64,000 nucleotides of DNA from contig JAJEKV010000020.1 of NCBI GenBank assembly GCA_021234155.1, positions 10,656,346 through 10,720,345 of the forward strand, in the 5' to 3' direction. This document shows positions 33,601 to 44,989 of this stretch, piece after piece (positions within the stretch are counted from its first letter, which is position 1; each line of letters begins with the position of its first letter). Source of the DNA: Isoetes taiwanensis. Taxonomy: Eukaryota > Streptophyta > Lycopodiopsida > Isoetales > Isoetaceae. A program made the translations under genes and the position numbers. Below the pieces are notes generated by a model. That model was not told where the DNA came from and searched no databases. It was given only the letters and a program-made list of their open reading frames with translations.

Positions 33601-35885
33601 TGGCGCAAAGTGCTTGAAGGCCAGCCCGACCCTACAGGGGACATCACACCCAGGCGTGGGAGCGATACTTGCGGCAGCTCTATGACCCGGCCGGGGACGC
33701 GTGCGCCCATACCCCCACGGGATGGCCCCCCATTAGTTCTCGTGGAGGAGGATGTTGAGGAGGGCCCGCGAACGGGTGGCTAATGGGAAGGCGGTGACCT
33801 CTCGATGGTATCGCGGTAGAGTTACTCAAATGGGCGGGGCAGCTTGTGCCGGTCCTCACTACCTTGTTCAACGAGCATTGCATGAAGGTCTCCCCCACAA
33901 TGGACCACAAGCGGGGTTGTTCCCATTCACAAGGCGGGCGACCCACCTTTGTCCCACCAATTCTGGGGCGATCATGGTCGGTTCGATTATTTGCCAAACT
34001 CTTGGCTAGCATTCTCGGCGGCAGTTGACCCACGGGCGGAGGCCGCCAATGCGGGCTCTCACACGAAGTGAGCTTTAGACCCCCGCCACTCAACGATTGA
34101 CCATATCTTTACACCGCGGGCACTCGATTGAAGACAAACCGGAATCATCGGCGGGACTTGTATTGCTGCTTTGTGGACTTCGCGAAGGCTTTTGATACGG
34201 TTCCCGGAAAAGGCATGGGCTAAACTGCGTCAATCTGGGGCTCCCCGCTGCTGTGCGAGAATGCCATATACAAAGTTGTATGAGAGTTGTTTTGGCGGGG
34301 ATGCACCGGCCAGGGGCGGCATTCACCATAGTATCGGGGGTCCGGCGGGGTTGCCCTCTCTCGCCAACACTTTTTTTGCCTCTACATTGATCGATTAGAG
34401 CCACGGCTTCTTGAGCATGGGGGATGACATCACGACTTTTTGCACGGGTCATCCGCCCGGCTCATCTATCTTGCGGGCGATGTTGGCTTTTGCTGGCCCA
34501 CACCCGAAGCTATGTAGTCTCACTTGGATGCCCTAGACACATTTTGTCGGAGCTCTGAGACATCTTGGCGTGAATTTGGCCAAGACGGGGTGGTTCTCAT
34601 ATCCTCTTCCGTCACCCCATGCCTCCTGCACTCACATATCGGGGCAGCCTGTGGGCGCCACGCCCACCTACAAGTGCCCTGGGGTGGAGTTCCCCTCCTC
34701 CTTCTGGCGGGAGGTGTCTATCCGCTTGGGGTGACAGCAGGCTGGAGCGCTTTATGCCATCTTGGAACAAGCGATCCGGCAGAGGCTCTATGATTGGGGC
34801 CATCAGGTCACATCTGATTCAGAACGGTGTTAGGCACTGTCATACATGCGGGGTCGAGGTTTGGGGCCTTGTCGTCTCTTTGGCGACTGGAATGACTTAG
34901 GCAGTCACGAAGGCATTTTTGCCGCGGGCACAGGGTTAAACCAGTCCCCTATCGGTTACAACTGCGGGGAAACCCGGATTCTTGCGCCGGTACGGCCCCT
35001 GATAGACACATCGTCTATTTTGAAGTAGTTACTATGGGTGATGCTCGGCTCCCTTTTGGCTTCTACTTGTGGCAATGGGTCCTCGGCTTAGGGCTGTTGG
35101 AGGGTAAGAAGACATCGGTGGTTAGCTAGATGGAGCGTCGCGAGAACACCGTGTCGATGCGTCTTGGTGGACCTGGCGCGCAGTGACGATCGTGGCGACT
35201 GCGGGAGTACCTAGGCAGCTTGTTTCCTTGGCAAGCTCACGGGACCCGGCGCTCTAGAAGCAGAGTTAAAAGCGGCCCATTACAAGGAGCACATCAACCC
35301 GTGTTAGCGGGGTCCGCGGCTCTACCCCGTTCCCGGTGCCCCACGAAAAAGCGCGACTCATTGCCTCCGATTCGCCACAGTGCCCACCATCTTCGCGCTC
35401 GAGGCAGGCGGGTGGATTGGGAGCCCGCCGGGGCGGGCTCTGTCAGTCTTTGTCAAGCGGGTGCCATTGAGGATGAGTCTCACACTTTCGAGTTGTCAGC
35501 GTTGATCACATCCGGGCGGAATCGCTCCCTTAGAATGCGGCGGGACTTGCCCTTACATTTGCCGATGAACACACGTCGATGCGTGCCGCAAGGTGCCCTT
35601 ACATTGAGGGCGTTGGACTGCCTGGTCACCTTTGCCCCTTTGGCTGTCGGCGATTGGGCACCTCGGGTGCGGTGCATGGCCCGTATATATTTGGGTGTTT
35701 ACGCATTGTATATGTTAGGGCGGTTTGTCAGCGGCCGTGATTGTTTACACGGTTTTCCCTCGAAAACCCTTCGTGAGGGTTTTTAATCCGCGATGAATCC
35801 GGGCTTCTTGCGTTTTTGTATTGGGTCCCATAGACCGATTGGTCTCCGTGGACGATAAAAGTACCTTCCTTCCTTCCTTCCTTTC
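30660..35885 (+). pseudogene. GC-rich non-LTR retrotransposon (LINE) with endonuclease and reverse transcriptase, frame-broken
   Basis: Plus-strand LINE. Order of seen motifs: a basic ORF1-like segment (30767-31087); an endonuclease with VVSWNCRG (about 32386), MDLIFLMETWEH in another frame, VVLLGDFNAG (about 32803-32832) and DHLPLYLDL (about 33160); a reverse transcriptase with CCFVDFAKAFDTVP (about 34169-34205), FFCLYIDRLEP and a damaged catalytic box at about 34460 (IYLAGDV where YADD is expected); a C-terminal CQAGAIEDESH zinc-ribbon-like motif (about 35457). It ends in a (TTCC)n tail at 35864-35885. Many frameshifts and stops. GC content is clearly above the surroundings. The 3' 70 bases match the minus-strand LINE at 24 kb. 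Confidence 0.85.
35864..35885 (+). repeat. (TTCC)n LINE tail
   Basis: Tetranucleotide tail ending the LINE; its complement (GGAA)n at 23953-23990 ends the sister element on the other strand. Confidence 0.9.
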
Positions 35886-37200
35886 ATGCTATAGAAATTC
35901 GGATTTCAAACTACTATCCTTATTGCTTCATATAAGATATTAAATTCATTCCCTTATTGCTTCACATCACAAAGCTATAGCAGCATAGAAACACATTGTT
36001 TTATTGCTAATATATTATAGAAACTTGCAGAAGCTCCATATCTAAAATCATCCATCATTCTCAAATGTAAAAATGGAAAATATAACGTACCGTGGCATTT
36101 TAAAGCGCAGTGGCAGCCTAAAGCATTTGCATATTCATATTATAGAACAAAGCATAAAGCATATGCTTATGTAAAGCATAATGCATATGTCCGTTTAAAG
36201 CATAGTGGCATCATAACGCATGCCATGGAAGTAGGCAATTAAAGAACAATGAAAGCATAAACTAAGTGTAGCATCAATCACAACACAACCGTTCTTATCC
36301 ATCTAGAATTTTAAGTAATAAGTCAGACCTTATAATGCACGTCCATCATGTTCTGAAGCTGCAAGTCTAAAACATGCATTTGAATCATTGTGTAACGTTC
36401 CTGAAACCATCACCAAAAAGAAACACGTCCTGCTACAACATCAGCATTCAGTTCTTTAAAATAATCAGCATTACCTTGAATGCACAAGCAAAAATCCCAG
36501 GTTCAATGGCATAACCAACTTAATGGTTTCATTAAAAAGCCAAAACTTACCCTGGTAAATGCACAAGGTTGCAGTGAAGCTGTTACACCATAATCTAAAC
36601 CAGCAGGAATAAGCATAGAAGGGTACATTCTAATTTGCATCATCACCAAAAAGTACCAAAAAGTAAAAGATCATTTCAATAGAAAATGCCCCTAAACTTG
36701 GGACATTTTGGGCAATTTTAGTAAAACATAAGTGTATTTTGGAGTTTTTTCCTTAAAAAGTTAGGGCAAATTGGATGAAGTTCAAATTCAAACAAAGGTA
36801 CTAAATTACGCATCACTTCTATGGTGATGATATAGTTTGTATAGTTCTTATTCAACATTTGGATGCTTCTACTTTCAAAGATCATGCAGTTACTTTAATT
36901 CCATTTCATTTCAAAATGCACTGAATAATATATAACCTAGGATAAGAGGCTTTTGTGGTCTTGGCACATGATATTGAAAATTTTTATCTCCACTGGATGT
37001 GTACATATTTAACCATGAACAGAAGATCCTTACAATATTGGTAAGGATGGATATTATCGTAAACTCTTAAAAGAATTGGAACTGTACATAATTTGATGTC
37101 CAGTAGATATTATACGCGTCAAAATGTGATTCAGAAACTTCAAAATTCTTTGCTGCTACTTGTCAAGATAGTGCAACTCAAGTTGTTTAGTTGTGATATC
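35886..37200. other. Downstream flank of the MFS gene
   Basis: AT-rich spacer. At 36085-36225 the phrase AAAGCATA recurs about seven times. No open frame, RNA gene or transposon end is supported. The last few hundred bases may contain the transporter 3' UTR. Confidence 0.5.
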
Positions 37201-39409
37201 TCATGCTGGAGCAAGAAGTTCTGTCTCTGACTCATGAGACTTTGTTACAGACCAGTCTTCAGCAGGCTCTGTAGACAAGATAATACCAGTTAGAAATTTA
37301 AGGAAAAAAAACCATCTGCATAATGAAACAGTCAAGGGCTTTACTAGTTTTATGCTTGTCTGAGACAATCATGAGTCGCCTCTGCAGAATAGCAGCAATA
37401 ACCAGGAATATTGCGCACATTCCAAACATCACAGTGATTGGAAACGCCTCCACCTGAATTTGTAACAACATCAGTTGCATTGTCAGCCAACTGTTTGAAA
37501 CGAACCATGCAACGAATGAACCAGGGCAGATATTTACATTATATAGAACCACACAGACGAATATGTTCAGTGGAATTCGGAAGAAGTTCATAATTGTGCT
37601 TCTTGACTCCTCTGGTATGTATTGAGACCGCATTTTCATGATAGATGGCCAGAATATGCCAACACAAGCTTCAAACACACAAAATCCTAACAGTAAAAGC
37701 TGACCAGCAGCAGTGATTGGTCCCCCACGTTCTTGCGAGACTGGTAAAAAGACCTGCAGAAGTTCTATAATTTTAGTTGTGTAGAAACAATGCTATTTAC
37801 CAGCATCTTAGCAGCATACTTACATTAATAAGCACAGGAAGGAGGAGCGACCCTGCAGACACAGCAAAGACAATTTGCATATATGATTCTACCCGTGCTA
37901 CTGCGTGCCATCAAGCGAGAAGTGAAACTCCTACATAGATGCTACCATGAATGTAGCAAATATAAAACCATGTGGAATGTCTTGGTCACCTGGACTTAGT
38001 GCAGGAGTCCATAGAAAAACAAAAGTGTACATGGAACCTTCAAATAAGGACTGTATTGCGCCAAGCAAGGCAATCTTTTCATCTATTAAGATCAGAAAAA
38101 ATTAGTCAAACATCCAGGGTAGAAAGAAGGAAGTACTTTATAATACCTGAAGCAATAGCACTAGCAGCAGCTTGAAATTGGGACATGAGTGTTTTCCCTT
38201 CAGATGGGTCACCATAGTTTTCTGGCCAGGTATATATAATGATGGACATTCCCACTGCTAAAACACAAGCTGCAGCATCGAAAGGTGAAACAGGACCAAG
38301 ACCTAATGATCCTGCAAGAGTGTTTGCAAGAAGACCAGAAATTATAGCCACTAGCCCATTCCCCAAAAAATATAGCTTTGAAAATGTCATTGACAACCAG
38401 TGTGCTTCAAACCCTCTCTGCAAAACGAACGAACTTAGTGAAACCCTATAAAGGGAATGGTAATAGAGAAATCTGAGGTGTTTCTATTACAGACCTTAAA
38501 ATGCTCGGCAACTAGCCAAGATTCAAAAGCAGAAAACAGAAGAGATGTAGCAATTCCACCAAGAATACGGCCCAGCATTAATACTTTAAACTGGGAAGAA
38601 TGTTTGGTGAAACAACTCAGTATATATGTAATGCAATACGTAATGCTGGCTCTTTTGCGACCACTGCAGCAATCACCAAATGCATCAGCCTCTGAGGGTG
38701 TTTATGATTAGAGATTATAAGGATTAAGTTGCTTACTGTTTGTCGGCAAGCGATCCAACAATTGTCCCAAACAGCATGGAAGATCCAAAGCCAGCAATAA
38801 ACAGCCGGCCAATGTCTCCCTTACTATAACCATAGTGACTATAGAGATAATACACATATGGTCCCTGTAACCAGTCTCCAGCTGTAAATTATTCAAGCAA
38901 CCGTCAAACATCTTCAAGCAGAAGAAGGCCCAACTTCAACAGACAAATCTCATATACACAAGATCTCGTATTATATGCAAAACATGGACATCTCCTCGTC
39001 CGATTTACCAATGTAGCAAATAGATGTGCATTTTTAAAACTAGGAATGACAATTCTTCCGTATCCATGGTATCACAGATCTTCAGAGCATAAAATACGCT
39101 AGATCTACATAATGCGACTAAAAGTATTCGTATAATTTGAACAAACGAGCAGATCTTGTAAAAATTTTCGCAAAATCTTGCAAACAAGGGCTCGTTGCAT
39201 ACATTAAGAAATCACGGAATGCAAATGGAGATCTGACAAAATGCGAGCTAATACGTACCCATCATAAGAGAATAAACAATGAGATAGTTGTTCTTGAAGG
39301 CATTGAAGGCCGCCGTAGCAACAATGCGGTCCTTGCCAGTTTTGCTCAGTTCTAGAGCGGCCACAACGGCAAGAAGGACTCCAAAAACGACGAAATAGAA
39401 TGCCTCCAT
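37201..39409 (-). CDS. MFSD5: MFSD5/molybdate-anion-transporter-like MFS protein (eight exons)
   Basis: Major facilitator family membrane carrier related to plant molybdate-anion transporters and animal MFSD5. Exons with GT/AG borders and matching phases: 39409-39259 (MEAFYFVVFGVLLAVVAALE), 38881-38737 (GDWLQGPYVYYLYSHYGY), 38663-38495 (GRILGGIATSLLFSAFE), 38417-38147 (GFEAHWLSMTFSKLYFLGN), 38082-37824, 37753-37538 (FEACVGIFWPSIMKMR, NFFRIPLNIFVCVVLYN), 37453-37345 (FPITVMFGM) and 37268-37201 (ends ETELLAPA). Exon 5 is broken: in-frame TAG after ATFMVASM near 37943, with a net shift before VESYMQIVFAVSAGS at about 37897. The rest is clean, so this is either a recent pseudogene or a local sequence error. 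The 84-base intron 37537-37454 has no stop in frame. Confidence 0.9.
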
Positions 39410-39520
39410 AGTCGCAACTAGGGAAAAAAACTAGCTCCAATTTTCGAAGCCGAACTGCCGGACCTGCGGCTTGCCCTCCTTGCCGGAGTTGAGAAGCAAG
39501 CTCGGCTTAAGTCCAGTGTA
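39410..39520 (-). promoter_or_regulatory. Likely 5' UTR/promoter side of the MFS gene
   Basis: Sequence immediately upstream of the start codon on the minus strand is locally GC-richer (GCCGGACCTGCGGCTTGCC at about 39453-39471) than its surroundings, as expected near a 5' UTR. No TATA box or defined site can be claimed. Confidence 0.3.
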
Positions 39521-39847
39521 GAAAATATATTTGTTTATTAAAGTAAAACGGAACTTCTTTTAATAATTTTGTTAATTAAGAAACAATTGGGTTTGACGTT
39601 TTGGCCATCATCTGAGTAAAAAAATAAAAATGTAGATCTACCCTACCTTCATGTGGCATGTACCCATTTGTAAATATGACCTTTGAAATCTATGCCCTAA
39701 GTTAAATAACGAAAATAAACGGTGCTGCTCGCAAGGTATTGGATTTAATGATAGTGCCCCATGGTGGTTTAGATGTCGGTGTCGCCGTCATGTTTGTTGC
39801 GAGACGGCACTTTCGTTTGGTCATGTCTCTGGCGTTGATCTCTGTTA

Positions 39848-39989
39848 GGGCCGGTTCACATGCAACCATCTTTGGAGAGGGGGCCTGTTTTGCCCAATGC
39901 AAATTGGCAATGGTGGGCGATGGTGGGCGTAAAATAGTGAGCCTTTTTACGTGATGGTGAGGGTCGTGAAGGTGCATGTGAACCCAGCC
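39848..39989. mobile_element. Tourist-like MITE (142 bp)
   Basis: GGGCCGGTTCACATGCA at the left end and the complement of GGCTGGGTTCACATGCA at the right end (14 of 17 matching), flanked by TTA on both sides (39845-39847, 39990-39992). A TTA target duplication with a GG-starting TIR fits PIF/Harbinger-type MITEs. It lies about 440 bases upstream of the transporter start. Confidence 0.7.
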
Positions 39990-39992
39990 TTA

Positions 39993-41630
39993 GCCATGTA
40001 GCTTGGAGGGCATTTTTGGCTCTTTAATAAGCATTACAATTAAACATTTTGCACTACTAAAAAATATTTGAGGTATAGATTCCTTCCATTGCCACTGCAT
40101 AACATATTCTCCAGTTATAATCCTTTTGCAATTGATGACAAGGTGACTTGGAGTGTAATGGGGATTTTCTTACTAGTATTGCTGTTGCATGTTTGCATAA
40201 TATATTAGTCATGACAACGTTTTTATCAACGTCCAATTTATATGCACTTATCGATTTTCCATCTTTTGGCATTTTTTCACCGTTTTTCCATTCTAACATG
40301 ACATGCAATGGATTTTCCTCTATCTTTCATAATTGTCAACTATAAATCTCAAAACTACGGAATTTCCATGATGCCCCTATATTATCTATTAACATTACAA
40401 AAATTATCGTAGCGGCAAGTCACCACAAGTGTAGTTTGTGTCACTTCAGAACATTGTGAAAGATGCCTGGTGAAACGTATGATCAGGCCATTGCAAAATG
40501 CACAATCAAACTATTGTGAAACCTAGTAAGCCTAGACGGCATTTGATGTGAAGAAAATACTAAGATTCCTCTAAGATTCTCTCAAAGTTTGAATGTGGCC
40601 AGTGCAAAGGGCATCTATTGTGAAAGACGTCCCCACTCTTTTAGTTTCCATATCTTCTTTTTTAAAGAGGGATGGTTTTGGTACTTGTGCCAAGGAATGC
40701 CGCATGTAACTTGGTTGGCCTCTATTAAACATCCAGAAGAAGCAAAGATGCGGATAAAATTGTCATTTAAAGTGGAGTTCCTACATTAGAAAGGGCAGCC
40801 AGAACAATGAGATACTATAAACGTGTGCCCGGTGATGCCGTGCATTAGTCATGGACACGTGGAATGGGTATATGTGTGGAGTTTGTAGGTGAAATAAAGA
40901 GTTATAAATGTAATCACGTCCATAGATGTAATAATTTGTCAAATAATGTCCATAGACATAATGGAGTAATATATGTAATAGGACTTGGAAGGCCAGGCAT
41001 TAATCATGGACACATGGAATAGGCAAACATAATAGAATACCAAAAACCCTAAACCAAAACCTTTGAAATTGTCTCTGTCTACAAAAGATGTAAAAACAGT
41101 CACCAATCCTACATTTCTAGCCCTAAAATCTAAACACACAAATCCTACATTCCTAGCCCTAAAACTTAAACCCTAAGTTTGTGGTATGGTGACATGGTTG
41201 ATAGCATTGCCTACTCCATCTAGGAGTTGCATATTAGGTTCTATTTTTTTAGAATTCAGAATATGATAAAGTTGTAACCCTAAAGCCTAAATTGAACCTT
41301 TTGGAATGGCCATGTTTAGCCATCTAACTAAACACACTCTAAATCATGGTGCAGTGACATAGTTGATAGGATTACACATTCCATCCATGAGGTAGAATTC
41401 GTATTATGATAAGACCATTGCCACTAAACCCTAAAACAATGTCGAGCAATAAAGCTTAAATATGGCACTGGTGTGTGCCAAGAGAGAGAGCCCCCTACCT
41501 TATTATAATATGTCTTCTTCTATTCTTGGATTTGGACAAAAGTGCTATGTATTAGGAATGTCAGAATATGAAATGTCAGACATTATTCTGTCATAAATTG
41601 ATGCCATGCCCTTTGAATTTCAAGATAATT
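39993..41630. other. Gene-poor stretch
   Basis: AT-rich sequence with a repeated phrase of the type ATTAGTCATGGACACGTGGAAT (40845, 40999) and repeated CCTACATT-CTAGCCCTAAAA at 41108 and 41147. No supported gene. Confidence 0.45.
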
Positions 41631-41639
41631 AAGGTGTCG

Positions 41640-44600
41640 TCTATCGTTTTTGTGCATATCTCTCTCCTAAGGGTGTCGGATTTGGATGATTTTTGATGCG
41701 TTGGAAAGCTTGGATTGCAAGCTTTTCGGGGTGTATGGCATCAGATAGTTCAACATTGGAATCATTGCCGGATTTGAGGTTTACCATTTCGGCCACTATC
41801 TCCTCTGATGTTACTTCTTCTGTCAATTCTACTTCCAAGGCACTTGATATTCTTTTGTTGCCATTTCTACTGTGGAATCTGCCCCTTTAGTGCAATCTAA
41901 TGCTTTTGTAATTCCTCTTGCTTTGATGTCTAACTCTTGTCTTAATCCTCTTGCTTTTGCACATCCATCTGCTACTGCATTCATTCATTTGCAACAATTT
42001 CCACCTCTTGGTGCTCCATCGTCTACTGCAACTATAGGTCCTTGTCCTCTTGTAAATTCTAGTCCTCGTGCTATCCATCCACCTGCTACCTCTGTTGGAA
42101 TTCTGCCTCCTCCTTCTTCCTCTTTCGTGGGTCTTCTGCCTGTTCCCGCTCCTGCTTCTTGGACCTCTAGTGATATAGTTGCTCATGTGTCATGATGATC
42201 TAGTGACTGGATAAAGCGTGATATGACATCTGGCGTGTGCTCTGCTCATGTCATTGCTGATGTGAATATTACGATGGAGAATAATAAGAAGGAGGTATCT
42301 GCATATTTGAAGGAGTTACAGGCTGTAGAGGATAAGATGGACATTCAACTTTCTTCTATAAACTCATGAATGTTCTAACGTCTTCACCCAAGTAGGACTC
42401 CCTGTTGTTGAGATTAATCATGATACGCACCTAGAGTATATTCAAAATCTTGTTTCTCATGCTATTGTATGTCACTTTACTGGTCAGATTGTCGATCTTA
42501 GAAGGATGGGCTTTTGGTCAAAGCAACATTTACAGAGTTGGATGTACCCCAGCATGAGTCTTTGAAGATCCTTGACAAGCAAAACAATCACTTTCTCATC
42601 ATGTTTGTGTTCCCCATAGCAGTTGATAAGCTGATGGAGCATGTGATAGATCCTTTATGGGGACATTATATTTTATATCAGGCATACACTCCTAGCTTTC
42701 TGCCGAGCAAAACTAGTACACTTCGGATGCCATGTTGGTTTGCCCTAGAAGACTTTCCTATTGAGTTGCCAGTACCAGAATTCATGATAGCCATTCATAG
42801 TGGCTTGGGCCTCCATCTTGCTCATTCTACCATCAATGATCCTCGTATTTATATCTCTTTTTCAGGTGATGCATCATTTCCAAAATCTGTTGTTGTCAAA
42901 AGTGGTCCACTATTCTTCAAATACAATTTGTTTTTGCTAAATGGACCTGAGCTTGCAGACATGTTTCCAAATGCTGCGGCCATCTCTAGTTTTTGTGTTA
43001 GAAGGACACCTCCCTCTGCCCATGCAATATCTTCAACCCCTGGGCAGATGTCTCCATCTCCCTCTGCTCCTGCTCTAGTCTTGATAGCTTTTGATTCTAG
43101 CCATCCTGCCCATGCTCCTGTTTCCATTCCTGCTCCTTTACCTCTTCCTTCCCCTGAATCCCTTGCCACTTTATCTGATGAGCACCATTGAGTGCTTGCA
43201 AACAGGAACGATTTGAAGCATCTCCTGGTGAGTGATCCATCCCTCATATGAAAAGCCAGTCGGAGAAACACTTTTGCACCACAACCTCTTCTTGATAAGT
43301 ATGTTTCCCCAGATGTTCCAGTAGCAGCTACCATTGTTATAACACTTCATGTAATGTCTAGATTGCCCTGGACTGATCAAGTGGAAGGATCGTGTGCTAA
43401 TGGTGACTCTTGGATTTGGAACAGCGGCCACCAGACCCTTTTGCACCATGAAGTTAGTGTCTTGGAATGTTCGGGGTGTTGCTTCTTGCTCAACCAAACG
43501 GAGCAGACTTTCCATGGCTCTTGCTAGGTTGAAGTCAGATTTTTTGTTGTTTACAAGAGCATAAGTTCAAAAAAGAGAGGGTGTAAAAGGTTATAGTTGG
43601 TAGGCAATATAACGTGCTGGTGGCTCCAGCATACTCGACAGAAATAGGAGTTCTTATAGCATGGAGGCACGATATTGTAGTCACATTTACTCACACAGAC
43701 AAATTTGGTGGCTGGATCATTATCAAGTGGTTTGATAAGGGACAAGAGTGGGGACTAGTGAGTGTGTATGCGCACAATAGACCTCGTCAGAGAGGTACAC
43801 TCTAAGCTGCTTTAAGGTCCAAGCTAGTTTAATTGGGCTCTCATGTTGCGTGGTTGTTGGTGGGTGACTTCAACATGGATGAGTTGGAAGCTGATCGATG
43901 TGGGAGAGGATCAGAAATTATCCAAGGCTTTGAACGTGAACAATGGCATCACTTTATGCATGATTGTGGTTTTGTAGAGATGGATGGTGATCGTAGCTAC
44001 ACCTGGTGCAATGGTTGGCTTGGAGAGGGTAGAGATATGCACGTCATAATAGAAAAACATGCTATTTTGGATCACAATCCACATTTTTTCTCTTGTTTTC
44101 AGGACATGATGCATAGCAAGACCAAGACTTACTTCAAATTGAATATTTTATTCTTGAAGGATGAGGAGTTTAAGAATGGATGGAATGGAGACAAGCTTGG
44201 ACCTCTGTCGTTGTGAGAAGGAAAGGAATGGCTAGGATTGTTGATGCCTTGGCTGCTGTGAAGTCCTTTGCTAAGAATTGGGGCTGTCAACAAGTCACTG
44301 TTAATCGAGGAATTCTGATTGGTTTGTACCAGCTGTTAGTGGCTTGTAGATCATTTGTACCGTCAAATGCCTAGGAGAAAAAGCAGGTTTTTGCTAGCAT
44401 TAGATGGATGGAAGCCGGATAAATTCATCACTCTCGAGTCAAAGCGGGCCTGCAATGGTTCAAAGAGGGGATCGCTGCACAAGCTTCCTTTTCAAAACTG
44501 CAAAAATTTGAAGACAAGCTTCTGTAATAGTGTCTCTCCAAGTTCAAGATAGGCCTTTTATTTCTGATCCTGAGCAACTTAAGCTCTTTCTGCATAGTCA

Positions 44601-44985
44601 TTAATCTTCTTTCTTTGCTTCTCGGTGCCTTTCCTTCCAACAAGACTTTCAAGAGGCATTACTTCCTAAGGTACATCCTATTGTATCTGAGAAGCAAAGG
44701 GCTTGTTTAGTAGCAGAGATTATGGTGAATGATCTAGCAGATGCTACCTTTCTTTTGAAGAGAGGAAAGTGTCCTGGAATTGACGGTATTCTTATGGAGT
44801 TCTTTCAGGAGTTCTGGGATTGGGTTCGTGTTGATGTGTACGATGCCTTTCTAGATTTCAAGCAGCGGAGGCGTCTAGACAAAATTATCAACTTGGGATG
44901 CATTTTTCTTATTCCCAAGTGCAAGGAGCCTTTATCAATTTCAGATTGGTGCCCAATTACCTTGCTATCTTCTGTGTATGTCTTC
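41640..44985 (+). pseudogene. L1-type LINE (ORF1 with DUF4283-like domain, endonuclease, partial reverse transcriptase), 3'-truncated
   Basis: A second LINE type, not GC-rich. ORF1: 42514-43191 contains PCWFALEDFPIELPVPEF and IAIHSGLGLHLA, resembling the DUF4283-like region of plant L1 ORF1, then a Pro/Ser-rich tail. ORF2: MKLVSWNVRGVASCSTKRS begins at 43448 and stops after about 38 codons. The endonuclease continues in pieces with WLLVGDFNMDELEADR (43851-43898) and RSYTWCNGWLG. The reverse transcriptase starts with KCPGIDGILMEFFQEFW (about 44768-44818) and IINLGCIFLIPK to ITLLSSVY (about 44980), then ends abruptly where the minus-strand hAT gene begins. The catalytic YADD part is absent. Confidence 0.85.
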
Positions 44986-44989
44986 ATGT

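Noticed and set aside
40053-40080. CACTACTAAAAAAT as a CACTA terminus
   Set aside because: No matching inverted end, subterminal repeats or 3-bp duplication was found.
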